The notes: generated by a model not told the origin, from the letters alone. Positions 9,525-18,034 are shown, counted from the stretch's first letter. The stretch is 64,000 nucleotides of DNA from Thermoplasmata archaeon M9B2D (GCA_002900555.1 MUGD01000001.1:1-64000), one strand, 5' to 3'. Program-made: numbers and translations.

Positions 9525-9540
9525 TACCCTAGACGGGGTA
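9525..9540 (+). promoter_or_regulatory. short hairpin over the gcvPA ribosome binding site
   Basis: TACCC and GGGTA form a 5-bp stem around a six-base loop, ending three bases before the gcvPA ATG. The 3' arm includes GGGG, the only plausible ribosome binding site, so the hairpin could limit initiation. The stem is short and could be chance. Confidence 0.3.
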
Positions 9541-9543
9541 GCT

Positions 9544-10884
9544 ATGCAATTTATTCCAAATTCAACAGTAAAAGAGACGATGCTACGTGAACTGAAATTG
9601 CATGTTATTGATGACCTTTTTTGTGATATTCCACAATCAATTAAAATAAAAAAACTCCATCTACCGCCTGGACGTTCCCAACAAGACATTGAAGACCATA
9701 TGCGAGGACTTGCTAAACACAATAAATCCTTCTGCGAGATGCCATCATTCTTAGGAGGAGGAGTTACGCCTCATTATATCCCGGCTGTTGTGAAATCAAT
9801 CGTCTCTCGATCCGAGTTTTACACCGCCTATACACCATACCAACCTGAAGCATCTCAAGGATTTCTTCAGGCAATCTTTGAGTATCAGAGTCTTATCGCA
9901 GAACTCACTGGAATGGATATATCAAATGCATCTCTTTATGATGGGGCAACCGCGCTGGGGGAGGCTGCTTTGATGTGTACCCGGATAAATCGGAAAAAAA
10001 CCTTTATCATTCCAAAGAATATCTCCTGGGAAAAAAAAAGCGTCGTGACCAATTATACAAAGGGAGCAGGAATCACGATACAGGAAGTCGCTTATGATAA
10101 GTCAACCGGCAGAATTGATGTAAATGAGCTACAAAAAACGATTACCTCAGATACCGCAGGGTTGTATCTTGAAAATCCAAATTTTTTTGGTGTGTTCGAG
10201 AATGAAGTCCAGGAAATCCACTCGATTCTTGCTAAGAATCAATCCCTGTTCGTCGTTGGTGTCGATCCGATATCTCTTGGAATCTGTAAAAGTCCGGGGG
10301 ACTATGGAGCAGACATTGTAATCGGTGAAGGAAAAAGCCTTGGTAACCCCCTTGATTTCGGGGGATCAACCCTTGGTATTTTTTCCTGTAGGAAGGATTT
10401 TGTACGACAGATCCCAGGTCGTATCATAGGTGTTACAAAAGACCTCCAGGGAAAACGTGCATTCTGCATGACTATGCAAACCAGGGAACAACATATCAGG
10501 CGTGAGAGAGCGACTAGCAACATCTGCACCAATGAAGGATTATGCATGCTTGCCGCAGTTGCATATCTCTCATGGTTTGGAGGAAACGGACTGCAGAAGC
10601 TGAGCGAGTTAAACTTCGAGCAAGCCCAAAAAGTACGAAAGAAGATAACGGAGATAACAGGGTTTTCACTGATGTTTTCTGGAGTCCATTTCAACGAATT
10701 TGTCATCAGATGCCCTGATGTAATCAACGTCCATAGACACCTGTTGAACCATGGAGTGCATGGAGGGATGCTGCTAAAACAATTTTATCCAGAGCTGGCG
10801 AATTGTATGTTATTTGGCATCACCGAAGCCCACAGCGAAGAGAGCATCAAACGACTGATATCGTTGCTTAAGGAGATGCGTTGA
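9544..10884 (+). CDS. gcvPA: glycine dehydrogenase (decarboxylating) subunit 1
   Basis: 446 residues, matching the N-terminal half-subunit of the two-chain P protein found in archaea and many bacteria. Recognisable segments are FLGGGVTPHYIPAVV, YTPYQPEASQGFLQAIFEYQ and DGATALGEAALM. With GcvPB it binds glycine and pyridoxal phosphate, releases CO2 and passes the aminomethyl group to lipoyl GcvH. GcvH, GcvT and dihydrolipoyl dehydrogenase are not in this window. Its stop overlaps the start of gcvPB, indicating coupled translation. Confidence 0.96.
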   Translation: MQFIPNSTVKETMLRELKLHVIDDLFCDIPQSIKIKKLHLPPGRSQQDIEDHMRGLAKHNKSFCEMPSFLGGGVTPHYIPAVVKSIVSRSEFYTAYTPYQPEASQGFLQAIFEYQSLIAELTGMDISNASLYDGATALGEAALMCTRINRKKTFIIPKNISWEKKSVVTNYTKGAGITIQEVAYDKSTGRIDVNELQKTITSDTAGLYLENPNFFGVFENEVQEIHSILAKNQSLFVVGVDPISLGICKSPGDYGADIVIGEGKSLGNPLDFGGSTLGIFSCRKDFVRQIPGRIIGVTKDLQGKRAFCMTMQTREQHIRRERATSNICTNEGLCMLAAVAYLSWFGGNGLQKLSELNFEQAQKVRKKITEITGFSLMFSGVHFNEFVIRCPDVINVHRHLLNHGVHGGMLLKQFYPELANCMLFGITEAHSEESIKRLISLLKEMR

Positions 10885-12329
10885 TGTATCATAGCGCAGT
10901 ATGGAATGAACCCCTTCTTAATGAACTTACAGATGAGGATCAGAAAAACCATACGTTCAAATCAATGCTTCCTGACTCGTTACAAAGAAAAACACCACTT
11001 GATATCCCTAATCTCGATGAGACCGTGATGATGCGCCATTTTTTCCGTCTCAGTCAAATGAATTATGGGATCGAATCAGGTATTTATCCCTTAGGCTCTT
11101 GTACGATGAAATATAATCCGAAGATCTGTGAGGAAATAAGCCACTGGGAACAGTTTGCCCTGTTACATCCCTATCAAGACGATTCAACGATTCAAGGAAC
11201 ATTACAGATGATGTATGAGCTGGAACATATGTTCTGTGAAATCATGGGGATGGATGCTTTCTCCTTGCAACCAGCAGCAGGAGCGCAAGGGGAGTTCACT
11301 GGTCTTCTCATCACCCGTGCCTATCATGATGCAAATAAGGATTTCAACAGAGATGAAATCATTCTTTCAGATACATCGCATGGGACGAACCCTGCAAGTG
11401 CCGCGATGGCTGGTTATAAAGTCATCGAGATACCCTCCACAAAAGAAGGAACCGTAGACGTAGAGATGCTGAAAAAAGTCTTATCCCCAAAAACTGCATG
11501 TTTTATGCTTACAAACCCTAATACCCTTGGAATTTTTGAAACTGAAATCATTGAAATCGCACAGCTCGTCCATCAGGCAGGAGCACTACTCTATTACGAT
11601 GGCGCCAATATGAACGCGATAATGGGAAAAGCCCGTCCAGGGGACATGGGATTTGATATCGTGCATCTTAATTTACATAAAACGTTTTCCACACCACACG
11701 GTGGAGGCGGACCAGGGTCAGGACCTGTGGGCGTCAAACGACCATTGGACCAATTCCTTCCGATACCACGAATAGTCAAAAAACAAGACACCTATAGGTT
11801 TGACTATGGATATGACCAATCCATAGGAAAGATAAAATCCACCTACGGAAACACCTCTGTGCTTCTCAAAGCATACATCTATATTCTTCTGATGGGGGGA
11901 AACGGCCTTCAGGAAACCTCGGAAATCGCGGTATTAAATGCGAATTACATGAAGAAGAGACTTGTTGACTCCGATTTGTATACACTTCCCTACCAAGACT
12001 TGCGTAAACATGAGTTTGTCATCAGTGCAGAACAGTTACTTGCCATAAAGGGCATCCGTGCGTTAGATATTGCAAAACGTCTGTTAGACTATGGGTTACA
12101 TCCTCCAACAGTCTATTTCCCCCTAATCGTCAAAGAAGCGTTAATGATAGAACCAACTGAATCAGAGTCCAAAAAAACTCTAGACATTTATATTGATGCA
12201 TTACTACAGATAGCAAAAGAAGACCCTGAACTAGTAAAGAGTGCACCACATAATACAGTCGTCCTGCGTCTTGATGAGATCGGTGCAGTGAAAAACCCTA
12301 TTCTGACATGGAAACATATACAAAAATAA
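10884..12329 (+). CDS. gcvPB: glycine dehydrogenase (decarboxylating) subunit 2
   Basis: 481 residues from the ATG at 10884, which overlaps the gcvPA stop (TGATG); AAGGAG lies nine bases upstream. It carries the pyridoxal-phosphate lysine in HLNLHKTFSTPHGGGGPGSG and the SCTMKYNPK and DTSHGTNPASAAMAGYK segments typical of GcvPB. It forms the heteromeric P protein with GcvPA. In an anaerobic archaeon this may serve glycine breakdown or one-carbon supply. An in-frame TTG lies one codon upstream, but the ATG is the better start. Confidence 0.96.
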   Translation: MYHSAVWNEPLLNELTDEDQKNHTFKSMLPDSLQRKTPLDIPNLDETVMMRHFFRLSQMNYGIESGIYPLGSCTMKYNPKICEEISHWEQFALLHPYQDDSTIQGTLQMMYELEHMFCEIMGMDAFSLQPAAGAQGEFTGLLITRAYHDANKDFNRDEIILSDTSHGTNPASAAMAGYKVIEIPSTKEGTVDVEMLKKVLSPKTACFMLTNPNTLGIFETEIIEIAQLVHQAGALLYYDGANMNAIMGKARPGDMGFDIVHLNLHKTFSTPHGGGGPGSGPVGVKRPLDQFLPIPRIVKKQDTYRFDYGYDQSIGKIKSTYGNTSVLLKAYIYILLMGGNGLQETSEIAVLNANYMKKRLVDSDLYTLPYQDLRKHEFVISAEQLLAIKGIRALDIAKRLLDYGLHPPTVYFPLIVKEALMIEPTESESKKTLDIYIDALLQIAKEDPELVKSAPHNTVVLRLDEIGAVKNPILTWKHIQK

Positions 12330-12421
12330 GTCGGTTATTCTCTTTATTTCTTCTTCACATTTATGCGTGCTTATTAAGAAAAAACGAGATGATTTTGAAA
12401 CAAAAGAAAATCGAATGGTAT

Positions 12422-12808
12422 TTAGCGAGTTCGTGGTAGTTTCTTCTGTGCAAGCCCCTGAATGGTTCCTGATGTACGTAAAGTAGTGATTGTCATAGGT
12501 TTTTTTTCAATTTTGTCAAGAGATTGAAGAAGTTTTGTAACATTGTCTTTTTCTTGATGATAGCATTTAAGGATTCCTGTAGTTCCATCAAAGGAAACGA
12601 CCCAAAGCCCAAGTTCCCTTGTATTTTTTGAGCATACAACATAGCACCTCTCCCGAAGAATCTGTATGAGCTCTGATTGCGTGCCAACGGCAGCGTCCTT
12701 TTTGTATGTAACGTGAAAAGAAATGTACCGATGTCTCCTGGTTTCTTTCACCACAATTCTCTGCACCTCTATAACCTGAAAAAATACTAGGTTGTTATTC
12801 TGATTCAA
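12422..12808 (-). CDS. rnp2: ribonuclease P protein component 2 (Pop5 family)
   Basis: 128 residues. ETRRHRYISFHV near the N-terminus, GILKCYHQEKDNVTKLLQSL in the middle and TTLRTSGTIQGLAQKK at the end are the Pop5/Rpp14 pattern, including the LRTSGTI signature. It is a protein subunit of the archaeal RNase P ribozyme that trims tRNA 5' ends. The start at 12808 lies 14 bases inside the end of pcn, so the two are coupled; a GTG at 12766 giving a shorter protein is also possible. Linkage to a core replication gene fits a housekeeping operon. Confidence 0.8.
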   Translation of the reverse strand: MNQNNNLVFFQVIEVQRIVVKETRRHRYISFHVTYKKDAAVGTQSELIQILRERCYVVCSKNTRELGLWVVSFDGTTGILKCYHQEKDNVTKLLQSLDKIEKKPMTITTLRTSGTIQGLAQKKLPRTR

Positions 12809-13532
12809 TACGAGGTGCCAGCAGATAGGTCACATGTCCGTGTTTCTCTGCAAAATCGAAGTCCACCCGGATGGGGTTGTCGTTACCGATGTTAATCGAG
12901 ATAGGGTCATCACTTTTTACTGGTTTAATCATATTGCTAAAGTAGTCAATTGAGAAAAGACTTTTGAATTTCCCTGGCGAGTGTAGTTCCAACAGAAGAT
13001 TTTTTGGTAGTTTAAGGTTTACGGTGTCGGTATCCCCTTCAGCAAACAGTTCAAAAGTGTCTTTGTCAACGCTTAATGCAAGATGATCAGATACAGCTTC
13101 TGAAGCACGAACTCCTTTGCTAAGCTCTGATGCTTTCACGACAGCTTTTGCAGGTAAATCCAAATGCGGAACCTTTGAGTCAGGCATCCCAGCTGTATCA
13201 AGAAGTCCCATCCGCCGTACGAGATTGCCGATTTTCACAATCAAGCGGTTTGATTCCTCATCATATTCCATAGAAACCGAATCACCGGTGTTGGCTAGTT
13301 TCATGATTCCGTTGAGTTTATCAAGGTCAATTCCAAGCTCCATGTCATCTGCTTTATATTCCTCAAATGCGGTGCTTTTTAGCTCTAAATCAACCATTGC
13401 GACATGCGCTGGATCGACCGCGCGTATCGAAATTCCTTTTGATGTAATATTGAATTTTGCTTCATTGACGAGTGGTGATGTTACATCAATGATTCCTTTT
13501 ATGATATCTGATTTTATCTTGGCGTTAAACAT
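12795..13532 (-). CDS. pcn: DNA polymerase sliding clamp (PCNA)
   Basis: 245 residues from the ATG at 13532, preceded by GGGGAGG eight bases away; an in-frame ATG at 13550 would add six residues with no better signal. It starts MFNAKIKSDIIKGII and contains GISIRAVDPAHVAMVDLEL, the interdomain region and the C-terminal VTYLLAPRIESE, the normal PCNA architecture of two repeats. It forms the trimeric ring loaded by RFC. A minus-strand TATA-like TTATATAGG lies near 13590. It precedes and overlaps rnp2. Confidence 0.97.
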   Translation of the reverse strand: MFNAKIKSDIIKGIIDVTSPLVNEAKFNITSKGISIRAVDPAHVAMVDLELKSTAFEEYKADDMELGIDLDKLNGIMKLANTGDSVSMEYDEESNRLIVKIGNLVRRMGLLDTAGMPDSKVPHLDLPAKAVVKASELSKGVRASEAVSDHLALSVDKDTFELFAEGDTDTVNLKLPKNLLLELHSPGKFKSLFSIDYFSNMIKPVKSDDPISINIGNDNPIRVDFDFAEKHGHVTYLLAPRIESE

Positions 13533-13710
13533 GGCAAACTGCCTCCCCAATACATGTTCCTCTTCTTAGGGAAAGAATAGGATATTGCCTATATAACGAT
13601 GACGGTATTTTTCTCTTCTGTATACTATTGCTTTCTCGGAGAAGAAAGACGTGCATGATTTTTTTACGCATCTCAATAGATGTTATCAAGGTTTTGGTAT
13701 CCAAGGAGGA

Positions 13711-14316
13711 TTAGATCAATTGATACACTAATAGAAAATCATGTTTCCTGTTGAAATTGTAATAAATGCTAACCTTCTCAACAAACACTGGTTGACGCAT
13801 GATGATTTCACATGGTTGCATTGCAAAATAAGAAATCGTTGAATTGTATTCGTTAAGAAGCGATACGAAATATTGAAGTGGTATTGGATCATTTTCTGTG
13901 CCGTGATGTCCGCAGGTTTTATTGAGGTATACATGAAGATCGTCCCCAGTGGTCCAATTTTTCGGTGGTAGTCTGAGCCAAGGTCTTGACAGAAAACGTC
14001 TGGTTATAAGAAGATTTGAATTCCATGATCCTCTTGCAGAGAGGATGATATATTCCGTTGATATCGCAACAAAATATGGATAGCTTTTTTCGGGAAATTG
14101 AAACAGTATTGTATGCTCAAAGAAGTTATTAATGAGGTCCTCAAGGAGATTTGAGAAGTTGCTTGCAATGGATTGCAATTCAGCGGTTCTTTGCCAATCA
14201 TTAGAAAAGACAAAGGAAAAAACAACGGTAAGAAGTATTGCTGTGGCAAGGAAAAGTGCAATCTGAGATAACGTAAGCTCAACAATACCTCTGCTATCCT
14301 TCCGACATTGTAACAT
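13711..14316 (-). CDS. pilin-like membrane-anchored protein
   Basis: 201 residues. A short basic N-terminus, CRKDSRGIVELTLSQIALF, leads directly into one long hydrophobic helix, with a Gly-Ile/Val-Glu junction like an archaeal type IV prepilin cleavage site. The rest is an exported beta-rich domain. GGAGGG stands seven bases before the ATG. It overlaps the upstream pilin-like gene by 23 bases, so the two are co-transcribed. They may be substrates of the Tad-like machine at the start of the window, but linkage is 7 kb away and unproven. No specific family is recognised. Confidence 0.6.
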   Translation of the reverse strand: MLQCRKDSRGIVELTLSQIALFLATAILLTVVFSFVFSNDWQRTAELQSIASNFSNLLEDLINNFFEHTILFQFPEKSYPYFVAISTEYIILSARGSWNSNLLITRRFLSRPWLRLPPKNWTTGDDLHVYLNKTCGHHGTENDPIPLQYFVSLLNEYNSTISYFAMQPCEIIMRQPVFVEKVSIYYNFNRKHDFLLVYQLI

Positions 14317-14806
14317 AGGTTTTTCCCTCCTTCTGACACAGTTCTAAAATGATCGTATAGGTTCCAGGATAAAAGACAGTTATCTGCGTCATATTATAAT
14401 TAGAAAAACGAGCGTTGGAATGGAATGTGTGTATGCTCCCATCATCCATGACGTAATAATAGTTGTTCGTTGTGTTTTCGTCAAGTATTCGATTACCAGG
14501 CTCAATGGTGCCATTTCTTGGGTAATCCCCAAAGACGATAAAACGCATAGAGACCGGAAACGTCACTTGAATGCTAACCAGGGAGCCTTCATCAGCATAT
14601 TCAAACATAGTTGTCGCTTCAAGAAGAATCGTGTCGATTTGTCTCTCGATGTCATGAACTTGCATATCTGACATAAGATGATGGATTGAAGCGCTAAACA
14701 AGGCGATGATAATAGTAGCGATTATAAGTGCGACAAGCAGACCTATGGGTTGGCCAAGGACCGCATAGTCTTTTTTCAATAACAAACCATCGATGTTAAG
14801 ATTCAT
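14294..14806 (-). CDS. pilin-like membrane-anchored protein
   Basis: 170 residues from the ATG at 14806, which has GGAGGT three bases upstream. After KKDYAVLGQPIG comes one hydrophobic helix (LLVALIIATIIIALFSA), then about 130 exported residues with Tyr/Asn-rich beta strands. The AVLG-x-P entry into the helix is shared with the divergent gene at 14887 (HAVLGLPLR), so both probably belong to one family of archaeal pilin-like proteins. Function unknown; possibly pilus minor subunits or adhesins. Confidence 0.6.
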   Translation of the reverse strand: MNLNIDGLLLKKDYAVLGQPIGLLVALIIATIIIALFSASIHHLMSDMQVHDIERQIDTILLEATTMFEYADEGSLVSIQVTFPVSMRFIVFGDYPRNGTIEPGNRILDENTTNNYYYVMDDGSIHTFHSNARFSNYNMTQITVFYPGTYTIILELCQKEGKTYVTMSEG

Positions 14807-14886
14807 AGAACCTCCCAGATCCAACAAAAGAATTAAATATCCCCATAAATATTTATCGATTGAACTTTCGTCTGGGAGGTATCATA

Positions 14887-15342
14887 GTGAAGTTACGAAA
14901 TAAGAGAAGAAGTTTTATTAGTAATAAACATGCAGTTCTCGGATTGCCACTACGGTTGACCGTCTCATTGATTATTGGAACAATCGTGCTTATTTCTATC
15001 CTATCATATGTTTTAAACCCGTGTTTATTTCCTCAAAGAATGATTGTCTCAGTTACCCCGATGATAACAACCCTCTCAGGTAGCGATCCGGAAAATGTAA
15101 CCTTTATCGTATTTGTGAATGATTCCAAAGGGCATATTATTTGTAACGCATCAGTCATCGTGGAAGGATTAGGGGGTGCTGGTTCAGGGTTTTCTGATGA
15201 GACAGGGAGAGCTACCGTTCACATGCAGATTCAATTACAGGATGGTTTTTATGAAGGATATCTAGATATCTTGGTAAAAGCACCTTGTTATGAATCCTTT
15301 GAACACCAAGATATTATTAAGGTCGTAAAATTACTTAGATAG
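14887..15342 (+). CDS. pilin-like protein with Ig-like C-terminal domain
   Basis: 151 residues from the GTG at 14887, placed six bases after GGGAGGT; the frame is open upstream but without a ribosome binding site. An Arg/Lys-rich start and HAVLGLPLR lead into one helix (LTVSLIIGTIVLISILSYV). The remainder (MIVSVTPMITTLSG..., VIVEGLGGAGSGFSDETGRA) resembles a carboxypeptidase-regulatory/Ig-like beta sandwich common in surface proteins. It is divergent from the two leftward pilin-like genes and shares their N-terminal motif. Confidence 0.6.
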   Translation: MKLRNKRRSFISNKHAVLGLPLRLTVSLIIGTIVLISILSYVLNPCLFPQRMIVSVTPMITTLSGSDPENVTFIVFVNDSKGHIICNASVIVEGLGGAGSGFSDETGRATVHMQIQLQDGFYEGYLDILVKAPCYESFEHQDIIKVVKLLR

Positions 15343-15390
15343 CAGATACCCGCATCCATGTTTATTACAAAAAAATATATAGAAATATTT

Positions 15391-15398
15391 ATATATTA
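15391..15398 (+). promoter_or_regulatory. TATA box for the small zinc-ribbon gene
   Basis: TTATATAT in an AT-rich stretch about 60 bases before the ATG at 15454. It lies immediately before an upstream in-frame ATG at 15400, which would then fall ahead of the transcription start; this argues for the downstream start. Confidence 0.5.
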
Positions 15399-15453
15399 GA
15401 TGTACCTAATAAGTATTGGGGCATTGTTTATTTTTGTCAGTAAAGTGATTAGT

Positions 15454-15591
15454 ATGACATACTGTATAGTCTGTAAAAAAGAAATGAAACAAATTCCCGT
15501 TCGCAAACTAGATTCCCTTTACATTGTGGAAGAATATTGTCCATGCTGTGGAGAATCAACGCTGCGATATGAGAAAATACAGGTTATCTAA
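15454..15591 (+). CDS. small zinc-ribbon protein
   Basis: 45 residues from the ATG at 15454, chosen because the longer reading would start next to the TATA box. Two cysteine pairs, YCIVCKKEM and YCPCCGEST, form a probable zinc ribbon. Such mini zinc ribbons are common in archaea and usually of unknown role (nucleic-acid or protein binding). It is followed directly by a hairpin terminator. Confidence 0.65.
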   Translation: MTYCIVCKKEMKQIPVRKLDSLYIVEEYCPCCGESTLRYEKIQVI

Positions 15592-15593
15592 GC

Positions 15594-15640
15594 ACTCTCT
15601 GGTTGTGCATCAACTGAGAGTTTGAACAAAGGGATAGGTT
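15594..15640 (+). terminator. hairpin terminator after the zinc-ribbon gene
   Basis: ACTCTC at 15594 pairs with GAGAGT at 15616-15621, with an inner GTTG/CAAC pairing, three bases after the stop codon. A T-rich run (GGTTTTTTTA) follows about 20 bases later. Confidence 0.5.
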
Positions 15641-15706
15641 TTTTTATATTAATCGGTTATCCTTCTAAGAAGTCAAGAGAAAAAATAGTGAGGGGCGAAC
15701 ACTATC

Positions 15707-16276
15707 GTGGATAGTCTACATCAAAAACCTTCAGAAGTAAAAACCCATGACGAGATAATGGATTTGTTTAAAGAACTTGAAGTAATGCAGGCAAAAGTGA
15801 AAAATCCACAAGAATTCGTAAAAGAAATAATTAAATCACAAGCATTCGTACAAGAGTTAAAACCCTCAATTCACGTATCAACACAAACCAACGAACAACA
15901 ACACGATACAGCATCTGCCTATGAAATACTACAAACGCAGGGGGAAACGCAAAAACGACCGTTTTGGACAAGAAACCCGCATCAAGACCTGTCACTATCA
16001 CAAGAAAGCATACAGAAAGACCAAGCACAAGAAGTTCAAATTCCTTCTCGTAGCACGTTTGTTTTGCAATTGGATAACAATGGCAATCTTGTCGGCCTCC
16101 CTGTAAAAAAACAAAAACTGCAAGAAGGAAAAAACCAAGAGGAAGAACTGGAGACGGGAATCAAAGGAATATTCAAACACCTACGTGACCGATTTCATCG
16201 CAAGAACTCCTCAGAAGATGAATCCCATGAAGGAATAGGGTCTAAACTTTTAGGCATATTTCGTAGAGAGGATTAG
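15707..16276 (+). CDS. hydrophilic protein of unknown function
   Basis: 189 residues, GTG start with GAGGGG upstream. No membrane segment. Residues 10-50 are predicted helical (DEIMDLFKELEVMQAKVKNP). The middle is Gln/Thr-rich and probably disordered, a short conserved-looking beta motif (FVLQLDNNGNLVGLPV) follows, and the end is charged with an amphipathic tail (GSKLLGIFRRED). No family is recognised. It lies downstream of the pilin-like gene and zinc ribbon and is convergent with the winged-helix gene, so it could be an accessory or scaffold protein; no function is assigned. Confidence 0.6.
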   Translation: MDSLHQKPSEVKTHDEIMDLFKELEVMQAKVKNPQEFVKEIIKSQAFVQELKPSIHVSTQTNEQQHDTASAYEILQTQGETQKRPFWTRNPHQDLSLSQESIQKDQAQEVQIPSRSTFVLQLDNNGNLVGLPVKKQKLQEGKNQEEELETGIKGIFKHLRDRFHRKNSSEDESHEGIGSKLLGIFRRED

Positions 16277-16299
16277 ATATAAAGACGGAAAACCCACTC

Positions 16300-16707
16300 T
16301 TATTTCAACCAGAAGAGTATTTTTTTCTCATCAATATTACGAATGAGCCCGTCGACCTTTCCTTCTCGCGCAAGCCATCCTACTGCAGAGAATACATCCT
16401 GTTCAACGATCCGGGATAACCGTGCAAGCGATTGGACATCGACCTCCCCCCAGATCTCCAACGTTCTCCATATCTTCCCGGCATCTTTGCCGATGAGAGG
16501 CAAAAGATTGGTTTCCCCTAATAGGAAAGTATTATTTTCTTTCCGAATCTTGTTTTCACGGGCAAGCCACCCGATCGCAGTATAAAGCTGCGATTCAGAA
16601 AAATTTGTAAGGGAGAGGAGTTCAGATTCTGTAAGAGGCCCATGTTCATGAAGAATCTGCCAAACAGTACCTGCTTGACCACCGAACAGTGAAATAATAT
16701 CGCTCAT
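16300..16707 (-). CDS. tandem winged-helix protein (DUF2582-like), copy 1
   Basis: 135 residues made of two similar winged-helix units: AGTVWQILHEHGPLTESELL with AIGWLARENKIRKE, and AGKIWRTLEIWGEVDVQSLA with AVGWLAREGKV. The GWLARE signature is typical of the DUF2582 family. It is probably a small DNA-binding regulator or nucleic-acid-associated protein. A paralogue of the same length is encoded at 18035-18442, and both genes have an almost identical promoter element at the same distance. Confidence 0.8.
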   Translation of the reverse strand: MSDIISLFGGQAGTVWQILHEHGPLTESELLSLTNFSESQLYTAIGWLARENKIRKENNTFLLGETNLLPLIGKDAGKIWRTLEIWGEVDVQSLARLSRIVEQDVFSAVGWLAREGKVDGLIRNIDEKKILFWLK

Positions 16708-16742
16708 TTGCTCACTCTCAAAAAAGAAGCATACTTTCGGTA

Positions 16743-16760
16743 ATTATATAGATTTTGATT
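16743..16760 (-). promoter_or_regulatory. shared TATA/BRE element of winged-helix copy 1
   Basis: An 18-base element 36 bases upstream of the ATG at 16707, identical at 17 of 18 positions to the one at 18479-18496 in front of the paralogous gene. It includes CTATATAAT in the gene's sense, fitting a TATA box preceded by an A-rich BRE. Confidence 0.6.
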
Positions 16761-16832
16761 TGAATGACAAAATGTATAATCGAAAAACTATAAGATATGG
16801 GTTCTTGTTGTCTAGGAAGAGGTGATACGACT

Positions 16833-17351
16833 ATGCCACAAGTCCATCAATCAAGTTTCATAGCAACAAGCGCGGTAATCATTGGGGATGTGACTATTGG
16901 GAAGAACTGTGGTGTTTTTCCAAATGCAGTGATCCGCGGTGATGAAAATTCTATTCTGATTGGTGATGGTTCCAACGTTCAAGATTGCTGTGTTATCCAT
17001 ACAGATGCAGAGTATACCGTACAGATTGGAAAAAACGTGACAATCGGTCATGCAGCCGTCATCCATGGCGCACGTATCGAAGATGAGTGTCTGATCGGTA
17101 TTCATGCCACGGTGCTAAACGGGGCTCACATTTGCTCTGGTTCAATTGTTGGAGCATGTGCGCTTGTAACGGAGGGGATGATCGTCCCAAAGGATAGCCT
17201 TGTTCTGGGCATCCCTGGAAAAATCATGAAACAAAACCCACAGTTTATCGACCTCATACGAAAAAACGCCACGATTTATCAGAGACTCTCCCAGAACCAT
17301 AAACAGGGGAGATATGAAATCTATGGGTTGGACAATGAAAAAAACCTCTAA
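16833..17351 (+). CDS. gamma-class carbonic anhydrase-like left-handed beta-helix protein
   Basis: 172 residues from the ATG at 16833, with GAGGTGAT upstream; an earlier in-frame ATG at 16797 lacks such a site. Hexapeptide repeats run through most of the chain (VIIGDVTIGKNC, VIRGDENSILIGD). The metal-binding histidines of the gamma-carbonic anhydrase/YrdA family are recognisable in CVIHTD and TIGHAAVIHG. The family forms trimers with a metal at the interface; many members are not proven carbonic anhydrases. Confidence 0.85.
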   Translation: MPQVHQSSFIATSAVIIGDVTIGKNCGVFPNAVIRGDENSILIGDGSNVQDCCVIHTDAEYTVQIGKNVTIGHAAVIHGARIEDECLIGIHATVLNGAHICSGSIVGACALVTEGMIVPKDSLVLGIPGKIMKQNPQFIDLIRKNATIYQRLSQNHKQGRYEIYGLDNEKNL

Positions 17352-17361
17352 ACGGCTATAC

Positions 17362-17556
17362 TCATAGTTTTTTTACATTAGTAGCTTTTGGTCCTCTCAT
17401 GGTTTGGTCGATTTGGTATTCAACAACCTCGCCAGGAAGAAGGAAGATATCGAAAAACGGAATTGCAGTTCTATGGACAAAAATGGTGTGTCCATCATCG
17501 CCTCGGATAAAACCATATCCTTTTCGGATATCATAAAATTTCACGGTGCCTTTCAT
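17362..17556 (-). CDS. cold-shock domain protein
   Basis: 64 residues, the size of a single bacterial-type CspA domain. It has the RNA-binding motifs KGYGFI (RNP1) and IFVHRTA (RNP2-like) and ends GPKATNVKKL. A strong GAGGAGGTGAA precedes the ATG. It probably binds RNA or single-stranded DNA. Such proteins are frequent in bacteria and patchy in archaea, so an old transfer is possible; the base composition is not obviously different from its neighbours. Confidence 0.92.
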   Translation of the reverse strand: MKGTVKFYDIRKGYGFIRGDDGHTIFVHRTAIPFFDIFLLPGEVVEYQIDQTMRGPKATNVKKL

Positions 17557-17618
17557 AGAATGTTCACCTCCTCGTAATTATAAATGTTTAAAAAAAATAA
17601 ATTTTACTTTGTTAATCT

Positions 17619-17795
17619 CTAGAAAGAATGTTTACAGTTCTTACAATTTCTTTGTGTGTCCGATCCGGTCTTTACCGTATATTGCGGACAGGCTTCATGT
17701 TCATAGACGGGACGTTGAAGAACATGGCAACGGATGATTATCTTTTGAAATGATTCTGTATGTTTTCCTCGATGATTATTTGACCTTGGCTTCAT
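17619..17795 (-). CDS. small Cys/His-rich protein, possible zinc binder
   Basis: 58 residues from the ATG at 17795 with GGAG eight bases upstream. Cys/His pattern: IIRCHVLQ, YEHEACPQ and CKNCKHSF at the extreme C-terminus. It could fold around one zinc ion. No family is recognised. It lies upstream of, and in the same direction as, the cold-shock gene, 62 bp away. Confidence 0.5.
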   Translation of the reverse strand: MKPRSNNHRGKHTESFQKIIIRCHVLQRPVYEHEACPQYTVKTGSDTQRNCKNCKHSF

Positions 17796-17956
17796 GATAT
17801 TAAACTCCATAGCGTAAGCATGTATTGTTACAAAGAAAAAAATAATATGATTTCAAAAATCCGATCTTGTTGGAAAATGAAATATTATTTTCTCTTCTTT
17901 TGTTATCCCTGTAGACTGCAGCCTTTTATATAGTTTTGCATCAGCTCTGAGTATCA

Positions 17957-18012
17957 GGGAAAAAATAAGGAGAGACTGAAGGAACTCAGATGCATATCGA
18001 TGCGTTCCTTCA
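17957..18012 (-). terminator. hairpin terminator of winged-helix copy 2
   Basis: TGAAGGAAC at 17977-17985 and GTTCCTTCA at 18004-18012 form a perfect 9-bp stem with an 18-base loop, 22 bases after the stop of the leftward winged-helix gene. On the minus strand it is followed by CTCCTTATTTTTTCC, a T-rich tract, as in intrinsic terminators. Confidence 0.6.
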
Positions 18013-18034
18013 TTTAATTGAGGAATTAAGAGGG

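Noticed and set aside
15400..15453. Upstream start for the small zinc-ribbon protein
   Set aside because: The ATG at 15400 lies two bases from the TATA box, so it would not be transcribed.
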